Source of the DNA: Sporocytophaga sp.
Lineage (GTDB): Bacteria > Bacteroidota > Bacteroidia > Cytophagales > Cytophagaceae
Direction: 5' to 3'
Length of the DNA stretch: 64,000 bases
Assembly: GCF_017745095.1 (NCBI RefSeq)
Contig: NZ_JAGHZZ010000002.1
Span: 62,001-126,000, forward strand
Shown: positions 18,413 to 26,685 of the stretch, in pieces
Layout of the letters: each line of letters begins with the position of its first letter
Position numbering within the stretch: the first letter of the stretch is position 1
Program-made: the position numbers and the translations under genes
Notes under the pieces: model-generated
What the model was told of the DNA's origin: nothing
The model's input: only the letters and a program-made list of their open reading frames with translations
Databases searched by the model: none

Positions 18413-18446
18413 AAAAAAGGCTGTACAAATTGCACAGCCCGATATT
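18413..18446. terminator. Bidirectional terminator between the response regulator and the NeuD-like gene
   Basis: GGCTGT at 18419-18424 pairs with ACAGCC at 18434-18439. On the minus strand it is followed by six T; on the plus strand by a T-rich tract (gatattttta). It fits both convergent genes. Confidence 0.75.
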
Positions 18447-18462
18447 TTTAGCAGATTTTTTT

Positions 18463-19104
18463 CTAAACAACTTTTGCTGGATTCCCAAATACTGTTTCTC
18501 CGTCTTTAACATCACTGATTACTACAGAACCGGCTCCCACTCTGGCATTTTTACCAATAGTAACTCCTGAAATAATTATTGCTCCGGACCCTATGAATGC
18601 TCCTTTTTCAATCTTGACACCAGAATTAATAATACTTCCGGCTCCAATCTGAACAAAATCATCAATCTGAGCATCAAAATCTATCAATGCATTGCAACTG
18701 ATTATACAATGATTAGAAATCTTTGCATTGCTATTAATAATAGCTCCTGCATTGATCATATTGCCATAGCCAAGAAAGGAATATTCCGATATAAATGCTT
18801 TGGAATGGACAGCATTTACAGGCATAATCTTTCTTTTCTCCTTAAGCATTTGCACAAGATTCTGCCTTAGTTTATTGTCATCACTGGCAACAAAAGCTGA
18901 GCATTTTTTCCCTAAGTATTTTAAAAAGCCATCATCATCTGTGCGGCCAAGAACTGCGACATCGCATATTTCCTTGCCGTGCAGTTTATCATCGTCATCT
19001 AAAAAACAATAGGTAACAACATTATTACTTTGAAAAATATCCAGAGCAACTTTTCCTAGTCCCTTTGCCCCGAAGATAATTACAGGATTATTATCCATGC
19101 TCAT
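18463..19104 (-). CDS. NeuD/PglD-family sugar O- or N-acyltransferase
   Basis: 213 residues. Residues about 5-85 form the PglD-type Rossmann-like N domain (VIIFGAKGLGKVALDIF). Residues about 95-213 are left-handed beta-helix hexapeptide repeats ending IGKNARVGAGSVVISDVKDG and the usual GNPAKVV end. Such enzymes acetylate nucleotide-linked or surface sugars from acetyl-CoA. In PglD/NeuD the active-site histidine lies in a (V/E)HD motif followed by IGD; here the same place reads IDFDAQIDDF, with Phe instead of His, so activity is doubtful or altered. The start is taken at the first ATG; Met3 is possible. It follows the GT-C glycosyltransferase by 84 bp in the same direction, which suits a role in surface glycans. 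Confidence 0.8.
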   Translation of the reverse strand: MSMDNNPVIIFGAKGLGKVALDIFQSNNVVTYCFLDDDDKLHGKEICDVAVLGRTDDDGFLKYLGKKCSAFVASDDNKLRQNLVQMLKEKRKIMPVNAVHSKAFISEYSFLGYGNMINAGAIINSNAKISNHCIISCNALIDFDAQIDDFVQIGAGSIINSGVKIEKGAFIGSGAIIISGVTIGKNARVGAGSVVISDVKDGETVFGNPAKVV

Positions 19105-19188
19105 ATTTTTTTACCAAATATAAATGTAAAATAGTTTGTTTCTGAAAAGAATTAACGATCCAGTAACATTTAAGAACTCCGATAAAGT

Positions 19189-20877
19189 TCAATTACTTCT
19201 CATATATACTACAACGTACTGATTTTCAATAAATAATTTATATCCTTTATGATAAAAATTGCTATGTGGCTTTAAGATCAGAAAGTCATAATCTACAAAG
19301 GCTTCAAAATTATCATCCACATTCAAAGGTACATGATGCTTTATTCCATAATAGTTTAAAAAGACGTAATATGTGTCTTCCTCACAATATACGTTTTGAG
19401 GAATAGCTTCAAATATTTTTGACAGGGTCTGATTCATTTTATCATAAAACTCGAAATCATTCTTAAACGCTCTGAGATCTATAAATAACGTAGCTACTGT
19501 CAAAGCTAAAATATAAGTCAACTTCAGATAGCTCTTTTTCAAACCTGCACATATGCCACCAATCCAGTAACTTATAACTGGAATCAGATATATCCAGATT
19601 CTGAAAAATGGCAATACTCTTTGAACTCCAATCAGTAGAACAGGACTAAGCAGATGAACTATCGAAAGCAATTGAAAAACCCTTGCAGACCTTTGAGTAT
19701 GTATAAAGATATTACAGATCATAATAAACATCAGTAATAATCCTCCTCCCATTTCTAAATTTAATAACCAATTGGTCGAGTCACCCAAATATGAAGGGAT
19801 CTCCTTGATCCAATTGCTTAACTGCAGAGGCTTTACCCAACTGTTAGAAACTACAGAAGAAACTCCGCTTACCAAAAATACTGGAGCATAAAGCAGCAAA
19901 ACTCCTATAAGAACAGCACAAGACGCAGCATATATTTTAAACAACGGATTAATATTTTTATTCAGAATAAAATAAAAATGAAGAAAGATCATTGAGGCGA
20001 CGAAAGGATAAAGGAAGGTTGGAATTGTATAAAACCCAGCAATAGAAATAAGGATAAATATCCAAATATATGGGCTTTTCTGGGTGATTGTATACTTGAA
20101 ACAAATTATTGTCAGAATGAATACACACAATGTCAGCAGCAAATAACCCCTCCCTTGAACTGCATAAAAATTCATTTCAAAGCTTAATGAATAAAATAAA
20201 TAGGCTGTAATGGCCGTAAAAAATGAAAACTGTTTTTTGTAAAACAGAAATAACAACCCTCCTAGAAATATTGACAAAATAAATGATGGCAAACGCATTA
20301 CCAATAATGCATTATCAGTAAAAAGCTGAACGATACAAGACAACAAGTTACTTAATATATGATTATTCGGAGCAGGGTAATAACTAGCCGTAACAGGAAA
20401 TCCTTTACTTACAAAATACACATATGAAAAGGCTTCATCAACCAAAAAAGGAATTTTAAAGAAATACCAGAGTTTCAAAAGAAGAGATAAAAGGGTTATT
20501 AAGGAAAAAGCAATTACTTCCTCTCTCTTTAAATGAGAAAATTCTTTTTTTACCAATGCAGCGAATCTAAAGGCATTTGCCGTAATTAAGCCTGAGAGTG
20601 AATTTGATTTTCTAAGCAATTTTGGAAAAAGCAGAGAATAAACTAAGGCTACCAATAAAGTAAAATAACGAAATATAATGAAGGTAACCGATGTCAGATA
20701 TTTATTCCTTAATGCAAATTCCTTATCCTGAATATTGTAGCGCAACACTATAGAATGAAGAAAATCATTATAAGTTATAGTCCAGAGGAAAAAAGGAATC
20801 GCGATTACTACTAATAATCCTGTAAGAAATAGTAATTTTAAAACTGAAGAAAAAAAGTATTGGTTTTTAGGATTCAT
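19189..20877 (-). CDS. GT-C type membrane glycosyltransferase (PMT/ArnT-like)
   Basis: 562 residues with about 12 or more hydrophobic helices. The first large loop has FLVDEAFSYVYFVSKG near residue 145, the Asp-Glu motif of lipid-phosphate-sugar-dependent GT-C enzymes such as PMT and ArnT, followed by PNNHILSNLL. The C-terminal part is a soluble-looking tail (about 495-562). It should move a sugar from a polyprenyl carrier to a protein or lipid on the outer face of the inner membrane; donor and acceptor are not readable. It is followed by the NeuD-like gene. Upstream, only 28 bp separate it from the divergent small gene at 20906, so its promoter must overlap that gene. Confidence 0.75.
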   Translation of the reverse strand: MNPKNQYFFSSVLKLLFLTGLLVVIAIPFFLWTITYNDFLHSIVLRYNIQDKEFALRNKYLTSVTFIIFRYFTLLVALVYSLLFPKLLRKSNSLSGLITANAFRFAALVKKEFSHLKREEVIAFSLITLLSLLLKLWYFFKIPFLVDEAFSYVYFVSKGFPVTASYYPAPNNHILSNLLSCIVQLFTDNALLVMRLPSFILSIFLGGLLFLFYKKQFSFFTAITAYLFYSLSFEMNFYAVQGRGYLLLTLCVFILTIICFKYTITQKSPYIWIFILISIAGFYTIPTFLYPFVASMIFLHFYFILNKNINPLFKIYAASCAVLIGVLLLYAPVFLVSGVSSVVSNSWVKPLQLSNWIKEIPSYLGDSTNWLLNLEMGGGLLLMFIMICNIFIHTQRSARVFQLLSIVHLLSPVLLIGVQRVLPFFRIWIYLIPVISYWIGGICAGLKKSYLKLTYILALTVATLFIDLRAFKNDFEFYDKMNQTLSKIFEAIPQNVYCEEDTYYVFLNYYGIKHHVPLNVDDNFEAFVDYDFLILKPHSNFYHKGYKLFIENQYVVVYMRSN

Positions 20878-20905
20878 TTAGCTATCATTCCCGTACGTGT
20901 ATTCA

Positions 20906-21304
20906 ATGAAGATAAAGTTAAAAAATATTATCATTACAGTTTTTATTGCTGCACTTATTCTTCCATTTATTTTAATCACTGATTTTTTTCCATTTGCGAG
21001 ATTTGGCATGTTTGCCGAACCTGTCAGCTCAGTCGACACCCTCAAAATATTTGAAACAGAATATTACCAATATCATCAATGGCATTACCTGGATGGTAAG
21101 CAATTTAATATGGCTTCAGAATCTTTTATGTATCTTGCTGGTAATTACTTCTACAGAAATCAGTCGAAAGAATTTCTCCTCAAATTAAGCCAGGCCATTC
21201 CCGATACTTCTATCTATGCTTGGAGATTAAAGCAAATACAGATTCATGGAAACAATCTGAAACAATCCGATACTGTCATCATTGAAACATTAAAGATACG
21301 ATGA
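20906..21304 (+). CDS. Small membrane-anchored protein, partner of the next gene (unknown function)
   Basis: 132 residues from the ATG at 20906; a GTG three codons earlier is possible. One N-terminal membrane helix (about 8-28), then FPFARFGMFAEPVSS, then a soluble domain of about 100 residues rich in aromatic and charged residues. No family was recognised. The last four bases overlap the start of the following multipass membrane gene (ATGA), indicating coupled translation. The same arrangement, a short single-helix protein followed by a multipass protein of about 380 residues, occurs again at 61782-60258. Its gene lies only 28 bp from the divergent glycosyltransferase. Confidence 0.65.
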   Translation: MKIKLKNIIITVFIAALILPFILITDFFPFARFGMFAEPVSSVDTLKIFETEYYQYHQWHYLDGKQFNMASESFMYLAGNYFYRNQSKEFLLKLSQAIPDTSIYAWRLKQIQIHGNNLKQSDTVIIETLKIR

Positions 21305-22455
21305 GCAAGCAAGACAAGGTATTTATCTTCTTTTTGCTATTTGCAGCCTTTACTATACCTGCAATTTATCTTTCATTCTTTAACCCATTAGTAAAAGAAT
21401 ACTTTAATGGTTCAGCTCCAGATTGGTTTAGCTCATTGGTTGAACATATTTATCCAAGATTGACAACCGAACGAAATCGTTTCCCGGTTTCATTCTTTGA
21501 AGAAAAAGCTATGCAGATCGTTGTACGCATTTCCTTTGTGCTGTCAGCCTTTGCTGTTTTCATTTTTTTAAAAAAGAGATTTATTTCTTTCAGAAAATTC
21601 ACTAAACAATTCTTCCACGGGTATGCGGCTTACCAGCAAATAAATATCCTCAGGATTTTATTCTACTCATCCTTATTATATTTTTCTCTAGAATTCTACA
21701 ATGATCTTCTTGTTTTATCATCAATCAAAGTATTCTTCAAACCTGTACTTTTGCTAAAAATAACGGGGTTAGGGTTTCCTTCTGAACTCTTGGGATTGAG
21801 CTTATATGTGATTTTACTAATCTCTTGTATTCTGTGCATCCTGAATATTTATCCTGTTTTTACAGCTACCACTGCAGTATTAACCTTTTTATATTTCCAG
21901 GCGATATTCTTCAGTTTTGAAAAAATTGACCATGGTTACACTACTTTAAACTATGCTGGCCTGTTAATGCCATTACTTCTTTATCAGCAGAAGAAGAATA
22001 TTAACAGCGAATCCCTACTCCTTCCTGACTGGCCATTAAAACTCATAAAACTTGCATTGTGCCTTTGTTATCTTCTAGCAGGTCTTGAGAAACTATTTAT
22101 ATCCAAAGGTGCATGGCTATCACCTATAACATTCAAAAGTTATCTATATCTTCATCAGGCTCCGTTGGGCATGCAGGTTCTAAATTATCCTGTACTCTGC
22201 GCTGCATTGCCTGTAGCTGCCATGATTTTCCAACTTGGATTTATAAGCATTCTCTGGAATGAAAAACTAAAATGGATATTCCTTCCTGCAGGAATACTGT
22301 TTCACATAGGCACCGTGGTACTTTTGGGCATTTCATCAATTATAAATCCATGGATTTTCACATACCTATTTTTTATTCGATGGGATGAAATCGAGCCATT
22401 AAAGAGGCTTTTTAAACCTATGGACTATTTTTCCAATAGGAGGAGAATACCATAA
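21301..22455 (+). CDS. Multipass membrane protein, HTTM/gamma-carboxylase-like (tentative)
   Basis: 384 residues, about eight to ten helices. Motif-like stretches are AGLEKLFISKGAWLSP near residue 260 and ILFHIGTVVLLGIS near 342, which recall the HTTM/vitamin K-dependent carboxylase-like membrane superfamily (conserved GxxKL, W and FHxGT). That match is by eye and remains tentative. It overlaps the preceding small gene by 4 bp. Its 3' end runs 57 bp into the end of the convergent membrane gene 22399-23661. The second copy of this two-gene arrangement is at 60258-61782. Confidence 0.65.
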   Translation: MSKQDKVFIFFLLFAAFTIPAIYLSFFNPLVKEYFNGSAPDWFSSLVEHIYPRLTTERNRFPVSFFEEKAMQIVVRISFVLSAFAVFIFLKKRFISFRKFTKQFFHGYAAYQQINILRILFYSSLLYFSLEFYNDLLVLSSIKVFFKPVLLLKITGLGFPSELLGLSLYVILLISCILCILNIYPVFTATTAVLTFLYFQAIFFSFEKIDHGYTTLNYAGLLMPLLLYQQKKNINSESLLLPDWPLKLIKLALCLCYLLAGLEKLFISKGAWLSPITFKSYLYLHQAPLGMQVLNYPVLCAALPVAAMIFQLGFISILWNEKLKWIFLPAGILFHIGTVVLLGISSIINPWIFTYLFFIRWDEIEPLKRLFKPMDYFSNRRRIP

Positions 22456-23661
22456 TAAAAGAAAAATGAAGAAAGGTAAAAAGCCAATCTTATATCTAGC
22501 CAGTGTGCCTAAGTTAGGTGATGAGAATGCAAGTAAAGAAGCAAGCAACACAATGTAAAATGTACCACTTGTAACAAGTAAAATATCTGTGTTTCCCTTA
22601 CTCCTCTTCAGATTAAAAAAGACATAAAAAGTTAAAATTACAAGACAGGTGTTTTCGATTCCTGTTATGATCATAAATACATTTCTGGCTTCAAATATCA
22701 ATGGTCTGAAGAGGCCGGCAAATATAGCTATGGGAAGGTTTATCAAAAATGAAGAGATAGCAGGTCTAAGGCTATAAAAATGAATAAGCTTTTCATCTGA
22801 TGATAAAAGAACTGTAGCTACATTATTTTGATAAACTGACTGGAGGAATGTATTGATCGATAGATATGGATTCAGAAACGATACTGCAATAAAGAGGATA
22901 AATAATAGGATAAAAAATGCTGTCACCTGCATTGACGATTTAAGCACTACTCTTCTGCTCAAATACTGTGTAATTCCCAAGGCTATCAGCACAGAGATGA
23001 GTACAACTGCATAGTAGAACTTAATAAAGAAAACAAGACCGCACATCAGCACAGTAAAAATAGCTGACAAAAAATTAATGCTTCTTTTTTCGTATAACCA
23101 TGAAAAAAAATTACCTGTTATAATAAGCATTGCAGGCATTACAATACTTTCCTTTATGAATCCTGAACTCCAGAATACTACAGATGGAAAAAATAAAAAT
23201 GCAACAGCTATATGCCACTTGGATTCTGGCAAAGCTGATACTACTTTATTGGCGAAATAAAAGAAGCCACTAAAAGAAATTAAAGAGAAATATACTGTAG
23301 CAATCCAATAGTTATTAAAAGAGATAAAAGTTATCAGGGATGCAATTTTAATAAAAGCCACCACACGTGGTTGAGAGGTTAAAAACTTATCATCTGTAAC
23401 ATTTTCAAAGAAAAACTCAATAAACCCATAAGGGTCATTTGAGATCATTTTTGAATATTTTACTGCATATTCAAAAAAGCTAAAAGTATCTCCAGTTCCA
23501 TTGTAAAACTTGAGAAAAACAAATCCAAGACAAATTCCGGATATTAATTTCTGTAACAAAGCAGGAAGAAATACTCCACCGAGCGCAGTATTTCTGGTGT
23601 TTTTATAATAAAAAAAACAGATTAACGAAATTAAAATTAAATGGATGCCCCACTGATACAT
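22399..23661 (-). CDS. Multipass inner-membrane protein, possibly a polymerase or glycosyltransferase-like protein
   Basis: 420 residues, about ten or eleven helices. A central motif FFPSVVFWSSGFIKESI near residue 160 is shared by many uncharacterised Bacteroidota envelope-cluster membrane proteins, some annotated as O-antigen polymerase-like. A soluble loop with NGTGDTFSFFEYA lies near residues 55-67. No catalytic residues can be assigned. Its 5' end overlaps the end of the DUF2851 gene by 25 bp, so the two are probably cotranscribed. Its 3' end overlaps the convergent gene at 21301-22455. Confidence 0.65.
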   Translation of the reverse strand: MYQWGIHLILISLICFFYYKNTRNTALGGVFLPALLQKLISGICLGFVFLKFYNGTGDTFSFFEYAVKYSKMISNDPYGFIEFFFENVTDDKFLTSQPRVVAFIKIASLITFISFNNYWIATVYFSLISFSGFFYFANKVVSALPESKWHIAVAFLFFPSVVFWSSGFIKESIVMPAMLIITGNFFSWLYEKRSINFLSAIFTVLMCGLVFFIKFYYAVVLISVLIALGITQYLSRRVVLKSSMQVTAFFILLFILFIAVSFLNPYLSINTFLQSVYQNNVATVLLSSDEKLIHFYSLRPAISSFLINLPIAIFAGLFRPLIFEARNVFMIITGIENTCLVILTFYVFFNLKRSKGNTDILLVTSGTFYIVLLASLLAFSSPNLGTLARYKIGFLPFFIFLLLWYSPPIGKIVHRFKKPL

Positions 23662-24935
23662 GTTTCCTTCAAGATATTTATTCCAATTTTACACTTCAGA
23701 CACTGTTTTTTCAAGCAGAAATTGGTATAAAGTTCTATGGAAGCCTGCGTATCGAATGCTGACTTCAACTTCAGTGTATTTTTTTTCCATTTTTGAGTAA
23801 TGAAATTTTCTTCTGCTGGCAATGCTTCCAGGAATTCAATTGCCTTATCTACCAGACCAGGTATATCCCTTTGCTTTCCATAAGCAGCCATAAGAGGTAC
23901 TACTGAATTAATAATGAGATTATAAATAGAAGTCTTTCCAAGCTTTTTTTCCTTCCCATCTGACAAAACATCAAAAGTATAATGATTTATCCAATATGGA
24001 CCTGTAGCAATATCAAATACTGCAAATAATTCTTTGCGAGATTGGCTTTCAATGAACTTATAAAACAACTTTTGGTGATGGGCCAGCAATGCTGCCAGCT
24101 GAGCAATTCTCATACTTGGAAATCCTGCTGGCCTTACTCGGAGAAATTTCCATTCAGCACCAGACATTTCTTTATTCTGTAGTGAAAACTTCACGGAGAG
24201 ATAGGTAAACTCCTTTTGTAATGCCCGTGGATATTCATCTTCAAAACGTCCTTTCAAAAGACCTGACATTCCAAATAGCAATGCCTCTATCTGGAATTGA
24301 TTGCCCGAACATTTATTGATAAGCTTATAAGGCAGTATTTTACTTAGCCTGAGAAATGGATCATTGTTAAGTTTAAATCCGAAATTGGATGCCAGCATCT
24401 GGTAGCAGGTTTCTTCCCAGTCATTGTTGTTTCTCCCAAGCTCTGAAATTATCTTTTGTGATTTCCTTTCTAGACGCTCTGATAATGCGGAATCCAACAT
24501 ATTGAACTTAATCACCTCAGGAACATCCGAAAATCTGGAAAGACAGGGAATTCCTTCGTCTTGTATAAAAGCTCTGTATTTTTCTATCACTTCCGGAAAG
24601 ATTCTTTCCTTCAGTTCAAGTACCGGAACTATTGTTCCATCTTTCCTATAAACATTTTCATCATTAGAAAAAACTATATGAAGGACTACAGAATTGTATG
24701 TCTCATCCTGCTCATGATGGTGGTCTTTCCAAGCCGAACTATTGACGTGTATTTCAATATTTCCGATCCACTCTACATTCTCAATTCTGATTTTGCCGTT
24801 AAAAAAATCAGGTCCTGCATCTGTATTTGGATGGCCTTGAAAAAGCACATGCAATGGTTTTCCGTCAGTGGTTTGGAGTTCTTCTTTATGGAAGTACTGG
24901 TACTGCCATATAAAATGGAGTAAATCTTCTTTCAT
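23637..24935 (-). CDS. DUF2851 family protein
   Basis: 432 residues, soluble, no signal peptide. Recognised by the N-terminal LLHFIWQYQYFHKEEL, the GHPNTDAGPDFFNGKIRIENVEW-type block near residues 34-57 and the histidine-rich WKDHHHEQDETYNSVVLHIV block near 69-88. The end has cysteines CLKKQCLKCKIG, a possible metal site. The family is widespread in Bacteroidota with unknown function; some conserved D/E/H residues suggest a nuclease-like enzyme, but this is speculation. It lies 75 bp behind pyrF, past a possible hairpin, and overlaps the following membrane gene by 25 bp. Confidence 0.85.
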   Translation of the reverse strand: MKEDLLHFIWQYQYFHKEELQTTDGKPLHVLFQGHPNTDAGPDFFNGKIRIENVEWIGNIEIHVNSSAWKDHHHEQDETYNSVVLHIVFSNDENVYRKDGTIVPVLELKERIFPEVIEKYRAFIQDEGIPCLSRFSDVPEVIKFNMLDSALSERLERKSQKIISELGRNNNDWEETCYQMLASNFGFKLNNDPFLRLSKILPYKLINKCSGNQFQIEALLFGMSGLLKGRFEDEYPRALQKEFTYLSVKFSLQNKEMSGAEWKFLRVRPAGFPSMRIAQLAALLAHHQKLFYKFIESQSRKELFAVFDIATGPYWINHYTFDVLSDGKEKKLGKTSIYNLIINSVVPLMAAYGKQRDIPGLVDKAIEFLEALPAEENFITQKWKKNTLKLKSAFDTQASIELYTNFCLKKQCLKCKIGINILKETCISGASI

Positions 24936-24973
24936 AGCTTATAAAAATTGGTTGAACTGCTGGTAAAAATCAT

Positions 24974-25001
24974 GGAGCTGCTTATTCACTAAAACAGCTC
25001 C
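24974..25001 (-). terminator. Possible terminator or attenuating hairpin after pyrF
   Basis: GGAGCTG and CAGCTCC, exact complements of 7 bp, around a 14-nt loop, followed on the minus strand by ATGATTTTTACC. The T run is offset from the stem, so readthrough into the DUF2851 gene is possible. Confidence 0.5.
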
Positions 25002-25010
25002 GTACTAAAA

Positions 25011-25829
25011 TTACAAATATTTGCTGAGATAAACCTTCATCTCATCTCTGAGCTTAATCGCTTCTTCCTTCGCTTTTGTGGTGAAGTCATCACCTGATGA
25101 AGCATATATAATGCTTCTGGAGGCATTTACCAGCAAGCCACAGTCTTTATTCATTCCATTCAGAGAAACTTCTTCTAAGCTTCCACCTTGCGCACCAACA
25201 CCGGGTACCAGAAGAAAATGATCAGGTATTATTTTTCTGATATCCTTTAATAAACTTGCCTGGGTTGCCCCAACTACATACATTAAGTTAGATGCATTTC
25301 CCCATTTACAGCTTTTCTCTAGGACTTCCTGATAAAGATATTTACCATTTTCAAGTTTCATCATTTGAAAATCTTTACTTCCTGAATTGGATGTCAAAGC
25401 AAGCAAAATAACCCACTTTTCTTTGAAATCAAGAAATGGAGTAACAGAATCTTCTCCCATATAAGGCGCAACAGTGACAGAATCAAAATTCATGTTGTCA
25501 AAAAATGCCCTTGCATATAATCCTGAAGTATTTCCTATATCACCTCTTTTTGCATCAGCAATTGTAAATATTTCTTTAGGTATGTACTCTAATGTTTTTT
25601 CGAGCGTATCCCATCCTTTTGAGCCCATAGCTTCATAAAAGGCAATATTAGGTTTATAAGCAACACAATATTCATGTGTTGCATCAATTATCCTTTTATT
25701 GAATTCGAAAATCGGATCATCATATTTCTGAAGGCTTGCCGGAATTTTTTTAAGATCTGTGTCCAAGCCAATGCACAGATAAGATTCTTTGGATTTTATT
25801 TGCTTTACCAGTTCTTCTCTTTTCATCAT
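25011..25829 (-). CDS. pyrF: Orotidine 5'-phosphate decarboxylase
   Basis: 272 residues, the longer subfamily 2 form. It converts OMP to UMP in the last step of pyrimidine synthesis. The active-site signature is DAKRGDIGN at 92-100 with the catalytic Lys94. [12 protein letters not shown] at 19-30 and [11 protein letters not shown] near 205-215 bind the phosphate and ribose. Two ATGs open the frame; either is possible. pyrD, the preceding step in the pathway, lies 4 kb upstream on the same strand but is separated by ftsK and two lolA-like genes. The upstream gap holds a repeat and the lolA terminator. Confidence 0.95.
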   Translation of the reverse strand: MMKREELVKQIKSKESYLCIGLDTDLKKIPASLQKYDDPIFEFNKRIIDATHEYCVAYKPNIAFYEAMGSKGWDTLEKTLEYIPKEIFTIADAKRGDIGNTSGLYARAFFDNMNFDSVTVAPYMGEDSVTPFLDFKEKWVILLALTSNSGSKDFQMMKLENGKYLYQEVLEKSCKWGNASNLMYVVGATQASLLKDIRKIIPDHFLLVPGVGAQGGSLEEVSLNGMNKDCGLLVNASRSIIYASSGDDFTTKAKEEAIKLRDEMKVYLSKYL

Positions 25830-25855
25830 AAATCAGGAATGCATAAAAATAAGGC

Positions 25856-25893
25856 GGAAAGTTGAAAGTTGAAAGCAGAAAGTATAAAGTTCG
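25856..25893. repeat. Degenerate (gaaagtt) simple repeat
   Basis: Four or five degenerate copies of a 7-nt word: gaaagttgaaagttgaaagcagaaagta, then taaagtt. Similar words recur near 56463-56496 and 56583-56640. Confidence 0.7.
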
Positions 25894-25895
25894 TA

Positions 25896-25917
25896 GAGAC
25901 GCCATGCATGGCGTCTC
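25896..25917. repeat. Perfect 22-bp intergenic palindrome
   Basis: Two exact arms, GAGACGCCATG and its reverse complement, with no spacer. GC-rich in an AT-rich gap and not followed by a T run on either strand, so it is unlikely to be a simple terminator. Palindromes of the GAGACGC...GCGTCTC type recur between genes in many Bacteroidota and cyanobacteria as dispersed repeats (from memory). Only one copy was noticed here. Confidence 0.7.
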
Positions 25918-25959
25918 ATTTTATTGTGGTAGAAAAACCAATTTAATTATATTAAAAAG

Positions 25960-26008
25960 AAAGAAGCCTGAAGCTAAATTTTCATTTTAGACTTCAGGCT
26001 CTTTTATA
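25960..26008 (-). terminator. Terminator of the ftsK-lolA-lolA transcript
   Basis: AGCCTGAAG at 25965-25973 pairs with CTTCAGGCT at 25992-26000, with an inner CTAAA/TTTAG extension. On the minus strand it continues into a T-rich tail. It lies about 20 bp past the second lolA-like stop. Confidence 0.8.
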
Positions 26009-26022
26009 AATTCTGGGTTAAT

Positions 26023-26667
26023 TTATCTTAAATCGACAACCTCCACATTTTTATACTTTGATTTGTCAAATGAAAACAATGACTCGTCCACTTTAAAATC
26101 AGGGAAAAAGTTTTTCACAGTGTAAAGATATCTGTTACCATTCTTTTCAAATATTTTCCAGCTTCTTATGGTCTTGTCCTTTTTATTAATCTCCAATCTT
26201 ACTTTAAAAAACTGATTGTTTTTATCTTCAGGAATGAGGTCAATAATTTCATAGACTTTGCCACCTTCTTGCTTTTCTTCCAGGAAAGCGTATTTGTACC
26301 CTTTCTTGTATATGCTGTAGATTCTTGAAGGAGTGATATCCTCCTCGCCAGGTTCATAATTAGTAATATTCACTTCGTTGGATTCTTTAAGATAGGTCCA
26401 TACAGTAGTGCCATTATTAATGATTTCCTGCCCACTTAATTTCAGGTTAAATTTGGGTCCCTGAACTATAATTTCTCCTTCAGAGGTTTCATTGATTCCC
26501 GCTGTAGGACTTTCCAATGAATAGGTAAACTTTGCCTTAAAGGATTTTATTTGTTGATACTTTTTACTTACTGCGTCAAGTGTTGCGGCGGCTTTAGGAT
26601 CCTGTTGAGCATAAACTGCTCGGAAACTTAAACAAATTGCTAAAAGCCCCAGGGTGATTTTTTTCAT
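26023..26667 (-). CDS. lolA: LolA-like outer-membrane lipoprotein carrier, copy 2
   Basis: 214 residues with a signal peptide (cleavage after about residue 20, VYAQQ). The mature part is a LolA-type beta sheet that carries lipoproteins across the periplasm. Landmarks are SFKAKFTYSLESP, SEGEIIVQGPKFNLKL, NNGTTVWTYLKESNEVNI and the FSFDKSKYKNVEVVDLR end. It closely resembles the preceding gene of the same length, including the FSFD-(K/V)-SK and VE(V/I)-(D/E)LR endings, so the pair arose by tandem duplication. Eighteen bp separate the two. The pair follows ftsK, a common order in Bacteroidota. Confidence 0.85.
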   Translation of the reverse strand: MKKITLGLLAICLSFRAVYAQQDPKAAATLDAVSKKYQQIKSFKAKFTYSLESPTAGINETSEGEIIVQGPKFNLKLSGQEIINNGTTVWTYLKESNEVNITNYEPGEEDITPSRIYSIYKKGYKYAFLEEKQEGGKVYEIIDLIPEDKNNQFFKVRLEINKKDKTIRSWKIFEKNGNRYLYTVKNFFPDFKVDESLFSFDKSKYKNVEVVDLR

Positions 26668-26685
26668 TGTCTCTTTTTTGACTCT

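Noticed and set aside
25896-25917. Palindrome as a transcription terminator
   Set aside because: No T run follows on either strand, and the lolA terminator is a separate hairpin at 25960-26008.
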